Shown: one piece after another, positions 60,442 to 64,000 of the stretch
Layout of the letters: every line of letters begins with the position of its first letter
Position numbering within the stretch: position 1 is the stretch's first letter
NCBI RefSeq assembly: GCF_011617705.1
Contig: NZ_CP050154.1
Span: 3,472,001-3,536,000 of the forward strand
Direction of reading: 5' to 3'
Length of the DNA: 64,000 nt
Source: Brevibacterium limosum
GTDB taxonomy: Bacteria; Actinomycetota; Actinomycetes; Actinomycetales; Brevibacteriaceae
Program-made: the position numbers and the translations under genes
Notes under the pieces: model-generated
Seen by the model: only the letters and a program-made list of their open reading frames with translations
Told to the model about the DNA's origin: nothing
The model's database searches: none

Positions 60442-61424
60442 TGATTCGCCTGGAGAACCTGAGGAAGAGCTATGGAGCCTTCCGTGCTCTCGACGGCATC
60501 AGCCTGGACATCGAGGAGGGACAGATCTTCGGTCTCCTCGGCCCCAATGGGGCCGGGAAGACGACGACCGTCAAGGTCCTGTCCACACTGATCCGCCCCG
60601 ACTCCGGCACCGCCGTCGTCGCGGGACACTCGGTGACCGCCGATCCCACTGCCGTCCGTCGCAGCATCGGCCTCTCCGGCCAGTACGCGGCCGTCGATGA
60701 GAAGCTCACCGGGTACGAGAACCTCGTCATGGTCGCCCGCCTCTACGGGATGAGCCGCCGGGAAGCTGCGGCCCGTGCCCGCGAGCTGCTGGCCGAATTC
60801 GATCTCAGCGACGTCGCAGGCAAACGCGCAGGCGCCTATTCGGGAGGCATGCGGCGACGACTCGACCTGGCCTCGGCCCTGGTCGTGCGTCCGCCGGTGG
60901 TCATTCTCGACGAACCGACCACCGGGCTCGATCCGCGCGCACGGCTCGACACCTGGGAGGTCATCACCACCCTGGTCAGAGGCGGCACCACCGTGCTGCT
61001 GACGACCCAGTACCTGGAAGAGGCCGACCAGCTGGCCGATCGCATCGCCGTCATCGATTCCGGACAAGTCATCGCCGAGGGAACCTCCACGGAGCTCAAG
61101 GGCAAGCTCGGCGCCGAACGCGTCACACTGACACTGGCCCACCGCGGCTCCCTCGAAGGAACCCTGCGGATCCTCGACCGCATCATCGGCGGCTCCGCCC
61201 GCCCGCAGACGGACTCGTCGGGACTGCGCATCACCGCGTCCGCACCACTGGGACAGAGGAATCTGCTGCAGGTCCTCGCCGCCTTGGACGCGGAGGGGCA
61301 TTCCGTCACCGAGGCGGCCCTGTGCCGTCCCACGCTCGACGACGTGTTCCTCGACCTCACCGGACAACCCGCCTCGGCGAGGCCCTCACGGACCCCGGCA
61401 GACACCGCCGAGGTGGGAGTATGA
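60441..61424 (+). CDS. ABC exporter ATPase, DrrA type
   Basis: GTG at 60441 gives 327 residues (the frame extends upstream inside the MbtH gene). Walker A GPNGAGKTTT near residue 37, Q-loop LSGQYAAVDE, signature YSGGMRRRLDLASAL, Walker B VVILDEPTTGLDPRAR, and the C-terminal extension of about 90 residues typical of the daunorubicin-resistance group. Energises export with the permease encoded next (ATGA overlap). Position after the NRPS suggests export of its product. Confidence 0.93.
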   Translation: MIRLENLRKSYGAFRALDGISLDIEEGQIFGLLGPNGAGKTTTVKVLSTLIRPDSGTAVVAGHSVTADPTAVRRSIGLSGQYAAVDEKLTGYENLVMVARLYGMSRREAAARARELLAEFDLSDVAGKRAGAYSGGMRRRLDLASALVVRPPVVILDEPTTGLDPRARLDTWEVITTLVRGGTTVLLTTQYLEEADQLADRIAVIDSGQVIAEGTSTELKGKLGAERVTLTLAHRGSLEGTLRILDRIIGGSARPQTDSSGLRITASAPLGQRNLLQVLAALDAEGHSVTEAALCRPTLDDVFLDLTGQPASARPSRTPADTAEVGV

Positions 61425-62221
61425 CCGCACTCGTCTCCGCCGCTCGCGACAGCTCCGTCATCGCCTGGCGCAATCTGCTCACCGTCCGTCGCACTCCGGG
61501 CGCCCTGGTCACGGGAGTCGTCCAGCCGGTGATCTTCGTCTTCCTCCTCGCGTTCGTCTTCGGCGGCAGCCTCGGCGGCGGGCCGTACCGGGAGTTCCTC
61601 ATCGGCGGGATCCTGGCTCAGACGCTGACCTTCAATTCCTCCTTCACCGCCGTCTACCTCGCCAAGGACCTCCAGCTCGGACTCATCGACCGTTTCCGTT
61701 CGCTGCCGATGTCACGGGTCGCCGTGATTCTGGGCAGAACATCCTCGGACCTGGTCACCAGCCTCATCTCCGTGGCGGTGACGATGATCTGCGGTCTGCT
61801 CATCGGGTGGCGCATCACCGAGGGATTCGGCTCTGCGCTGCTGGGCATCACGCTCCTGCTGCTCTTCAGCTTCGCCATGTCGTGGATCGGTGCGGTCATC
61901 GCACTGACGGCCAGGAGCGTCGAGGTGGCACAGAGCCTCGGCCTCATCTGGCTCTTCCCCGTCACCTTCATCTCCGGAGCCTTCGTCTCGATCGACACCC
62001 TTCCGGGCCCGCTGCAGGCGATCGCCGCGTGGAATCCCATCACCGCGGTCGCCACGAGTGTCCGAGAGCTGTTCGGCAACGCACCGCCGGCCGGGTTCGT
62101 CACCAGCACGGGCTGGGCGGCCGACAACGCCGTCATCTATGCGATCCTCAGCTGCGTTGCGGTCATCGCCATCTTCTCTCCCATCGCCGTCTCCCAGTAC
62201 CGTCGGATCAGTCGGAGATGA
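61421..62221 (+). CDS. ABC-2 type permease, DrrB-like
   Basis: ATG 61421 after GGGAG; 266 residues with six hydrophobic helices. Features: RTPGALVTGVVQPVIFVFLLAFVFGGSLGG, and LIWLFPVTFISGAFVSIDTLPGPLQAIAAWNPI in the fifth and sixth helix region. Forms a heteromeric or homodimeric exporter with the DrrA-type ATPase. It overlaps the transferase gene start by 4 nt. Confidence 0.92.
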   Translation: MTALVSAARDSSVIAWRNLLTVRRTPGALVTGVVQPVIFVFLLAFVFGGSLGGGPYREFLIGGILAQTLTFNSSFTAVYLAKDLQLGLIDRFRSLPMSRVAVILGRTSSDLVTSLISVAVTMICGLLIGWRITEGFGSALLGITLLLLFSFAMSWIGAVIALTARSVEVAQSLGLIWLFPVTFISGAFVSIDTLPGPLQAIAAWNPITAVATSVRELFGNAPPAGFVTSTGWAADNAVIYAILSCVAVIAIFSPIAVSQYRRISRR

Positions 62222-62952
62222 CGAGAGCCGCGATCGAATACCTCATCAGCGACATAGCAGCGATCGAACGGGTGCTCGCCGAACACCCATGGCTCGATTC
62301 GCTGCTGTCACCGGACGAAGCCGCTCGAGCGGACCGGTTTCGCAGACCCGCAGATCGGGCCGCGTTCCGAGGGGCGCATCTGATCTTTCGGCTCATGGCT
62401 GCTCGCCGCCTCGGCGTCGATCTCGAAGAGGCCGGCGAATTGGAGCTGACACGCCGCTGTCGCACGTGCGGCGGCCCCCATGGCAAGCCGACAGTCCCCG
62501 GGGCGGAACTCAGCCTGTCTCGGTCGAACGGGGCCGTGGCGATCGCCTCGGCGCCTGGGACCTCACCGATCGGAGTCGACATCGAACAGGTCCCGACCGA
62601 TGTCTTCTCCGGCTTCGACGACTACGTCCTCGGCCCGACGGAGACTCTGACCGAGGGCGACGATGCCGTGCGTCGGCGCATCGACGTCTGGGTGTGCAAG
62701 GAAGCCGCGGTCAAGACCACCGGGCATGGGCTGTCCGTGCCGCCCAGTGGTTTTGAAGTCATGGACCTGCCGTCGGGAATCGGCCCGCACGGACCATGGA
62801 CAGCCACGATCACGGCCCCCGGAAATTCCGAACTCGACGCACTCAACATCTCCCGGCTCACATGCCCTCGACCGTATGTCGCGGCGTTGTGCAGCGCCGA
62901 TCGACTGCCCGTCGAGGCTGTCGGTCTGCAGGAGATGCTCGCCGGACGGTGA
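62218..62952 (+). CDS. 4'-phosphopantetheinyl transferase, Sfp type
   Basis: ATG 62218 overlapping the permease stop; 244 residues. LSLSRSNGAVAIA (CoA region), PIGVDIEQV with the Mg-binding Asp, VWVCKEAAVKTTGHGLSV with the catalytic Glu/Lys, and RCRTCGGPHGKPTV in the N-terminal half. It loads phosphopantetheine on the three carrier Ser of the NRPS. Last gene of the locus; its start is coupled to the exporter genes, so all are likely made together. Confidence 0.92.
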   Translation: MTRAAIEYLISDIAAIERVLAEHPWLDSLLSPDEAARADRFRRPADRAAFRGAHLIFRLMAARRLGVDLEEAGELELTRRCRTCGGPHGKPTVPGAELSLSRSNGAVAIASAPGTSPIGVDIEQVPTDVFSGFDDYVLGPTETLTEGDDAVRRRIDVWVCKEAAVKTTGHGLSVPPSGFEVMDLPSGIGPHGPWTATITAPGNSELDALNISRLTCPRPYVAALCSADRLPVEAVGLQEMLAGR

Positions 62953-62983
62953 GGGTGCATGCAGCCCAGCGAGACAAGCCTCC

Positions 62984-64000
62984 TCAGGACGGAGCCCGAT
63001 CGCCGAGGACTTTCCCCGGGTTGAGGTTCTGTCCGGGGTCGGTGGCGCGAAATACGGCGTCGACCATGAATGCGCCCGGCTCGCTGATGTCGTCGACGAG
63101 CCACGGCTGGTGTTCGGTGCCGACTCCGTGGTGGTGCGACAGGCCTCCACCGGAGTCGATGAACTCCTGCTGAATGCTGTCCTTGACGTCCTGATACTCC
63201 GCCAGCGCCGTGTCCTCATCCGTGTAGGGAATCGCGAAGGTGAAGTACAGGCAGGCGCCGCCGTGATAGCTGTGGGACAGATGGCAGAACATGAATCCCG
63301 GTCCGCCCTGCTCACTGCGGGTCTGGCGGAATCGCTCGTGCACCCGAGCATGGACGTTCTTGAGGTCTCCCCACGTCACTCCCGTTTCGCAGACATCGCC
63401 GAAGACCTTGTAGTTGAGCAGGAAGTCGCGCAGATACGGGGTGTCGAACTTCTTCTGATCGTAGACGTCGCCGGGTCCGGAGCCGAGGCTGATTCCGCCT
63501 CGGCGACCGATGAGTTCCTTCACCTCGGCCTTCTCACGTGCCACGCGCTCTTTCGACCCTTCGAAGCAGACGTATGACAGGCACATGCCTTCTGTCGTGT
63601 CCCACCCTTTGGACCGCAGGTAGGCGAACAGGGCATCCTGACCGCGAGCCGCGATCGTTGCCTTCACACCCCTCGGCTCAGAGACCATCGCGAGACTGAA
63701 CCGAGTCTCGGGCCCGTCTGAGAGACGGGTGAACGCGGGCGTGACCTCGGAGCGGGCGATGTCGTGCATGGCCTCGACTCCACTCGCCCAATCGGGGAAG
63801 AGGTAGGCGATGACCTGCCGCACTTTAGGCAGCCGATGCACCTGCACCGTGCATTCCGAGATCACACCGAGTCGGCCTTCGCTGCCGAGGACCATCTCAT
63901 GCACCGACGGGCCCGAATCGCGGCCCGGAATGGGCTTGCTCACCATGACGCCACGGGGGTGGACGAGGCGAAGACCACGCACGATGTCTTCGATGTCACC
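62984..64000 (-). CDS. FAD-linked oxidase, alkyl-DHAP synthase-like, truncated by window edge
   Basis: The frame stays open to the last base, so the 5' part is missing. 338 residues are visible. VHEMVLGSEGRLGVISECTVQVHRLP is the end of the FAD-binding PCMH domain, and the C-terminal half has GFMFCHLSHSYHGGACLYFTF and GGLSHHHGVGTEHQ, the His-rich motif of alkyldihydroxyacetonephosphate synthase relatives, with LNPGKVLG at the end. Such enzymes use FAD for lipid or glycolate-type oxidation. It converges on the transferase gene. Confidence 0.85.
   Translation of the reverse strand, partial: GDIEDIVRGLRLVHPRGVMVSKPIPGRDSGPSVHEMVLGSEGRLGVISECTVQVHRLPKVRQVIAYLFPDWASGVEAMHDIARSEVTPAFTRLSDGPETRFSLAMVSEPRGVKATIAARGQDALFAYLRSKGWDTTEGMCLSYVCFEGSKERVAREKAEVKELIGRRGGISLGSGPGDVYDQKKFDTPYLRDFLLNYKVFGDVCETGVTWGDLKNVHARVHERFRQTRSEQGGPGFMFCHLSHSYHGGACLYFTFAIPYTDEDTALAEYQDVKDSIQQEFIDSGGGLSHHHGVGTEHQPWLVDDISEPGAFMVDAVFRATDPGQNLNPGKVLGDRAPS

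Noticed and set aside
1..64000. tRNA or rRNA genes
   Set aside because: No cloverleaf with conserved T-loop and CCA-proximal stem, and no rRNA-like sequence, was found by eye.

Overview
The window is high-G+C DNA, densely coded, with many 1-4 nt start/stop overlaps, frequent GTG starts and clear GGAGG-type ribosome sites. Together with the gene families present (mycobacterial-type MbtH, DUF3151, DUF222/HNH, Ohr, CsbD, ACR3/ArsR arsenic genes, FluC pairs) this points to an actinomycete; a Brevibacterium-like member of the Micrococcales is my best guess, but no rRNA or other marker in the window proves it. No tRNA, rRNA, CRISPR array, insertion sequence or recombinase gene was seen.

Layout. 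1-5.5 kb: end of a universal stress protein, a pair of fluoride-channel subunits, then a two-component system (kinase and OmpR-type regulator) followed by a DUF4956 membrane protein and a VTC-type polyphosphate polymerase-like protein. 5.5-12.2 kb: a YqjM-like ene-reductase divergent from an ArsR regulator, a DHA2 exporter, DUF3151, a degenerate glycerophosphodiesterase-like membrane protein coupled to a family 2 glycosyltransferase, and a short family III CoA-transferase. 12.4-18.6 kb: a complete cytoplasmic sialic acid (N-acetylneuraminate) catabolic set: Na+ symporter, lyase, ROK kinase, epimerase, glucosamine-6-phosphate deaminase and a GntR/FadR regulator, with similar candidate operator sequences upstream of the symporter and the regulator. 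18.7-22 kb: SPFH protein, Ohr peroxidase, malic enzyme. 22-25 kb: a non-coding stretch with two tandem-repeat arrays and a DUF222/HNH protein. 25-29.5 kb: a catabolic cluster of MHS-type transporter, two-subunit CoA-transferase and divergent LysR regulator.

30-34 kb holds an arsenic resistance operon (flavoprotein, LMW-type arsenate reductase, ACR3 pump) divergent from its ArsR. 34-39 kb holds a DUF2000/AraC pair, a large LuxR-type regulator and a TM2 protein carrying two Ltp-like repeats. 39-44.2 kb holds a CitA/DcuS-CitB/DcuR-type two-component system whose kinase gene is interrupted near its 5' end by a 2.3-kb, visibly lower-G+C, three-gene cassette bounded by 43-bp direct repeats. This cassette is the strongest candidate for an undescribed system here. 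44-49 kb holds a DoxX protein, a TetR regulator with two matching operators, CsbD, trehalose-6-phosphate synthase, a degenerate acetyltransferase and a DctA-type dicarboxylate symporter, which is a plausible target of the two-component system.

49-63 kb is a natural-product locus: a small secreted peptide, a 3545-residue trimodular non-ribosomal peptide synthetase (C-A-T-C-A-T-C-A-T-TE, EntF/DhbF-like first C domain), MbtH, a DrrAB-type ABC exporter and an Sfp-type phosphopantetheinyl transferase, nearly all overlapping. A catecholate-type siderophore is likely, but no aryl-acid biosynthesis or activation gene lies in the window. The right edge cuts an FAD-linked oxidase.
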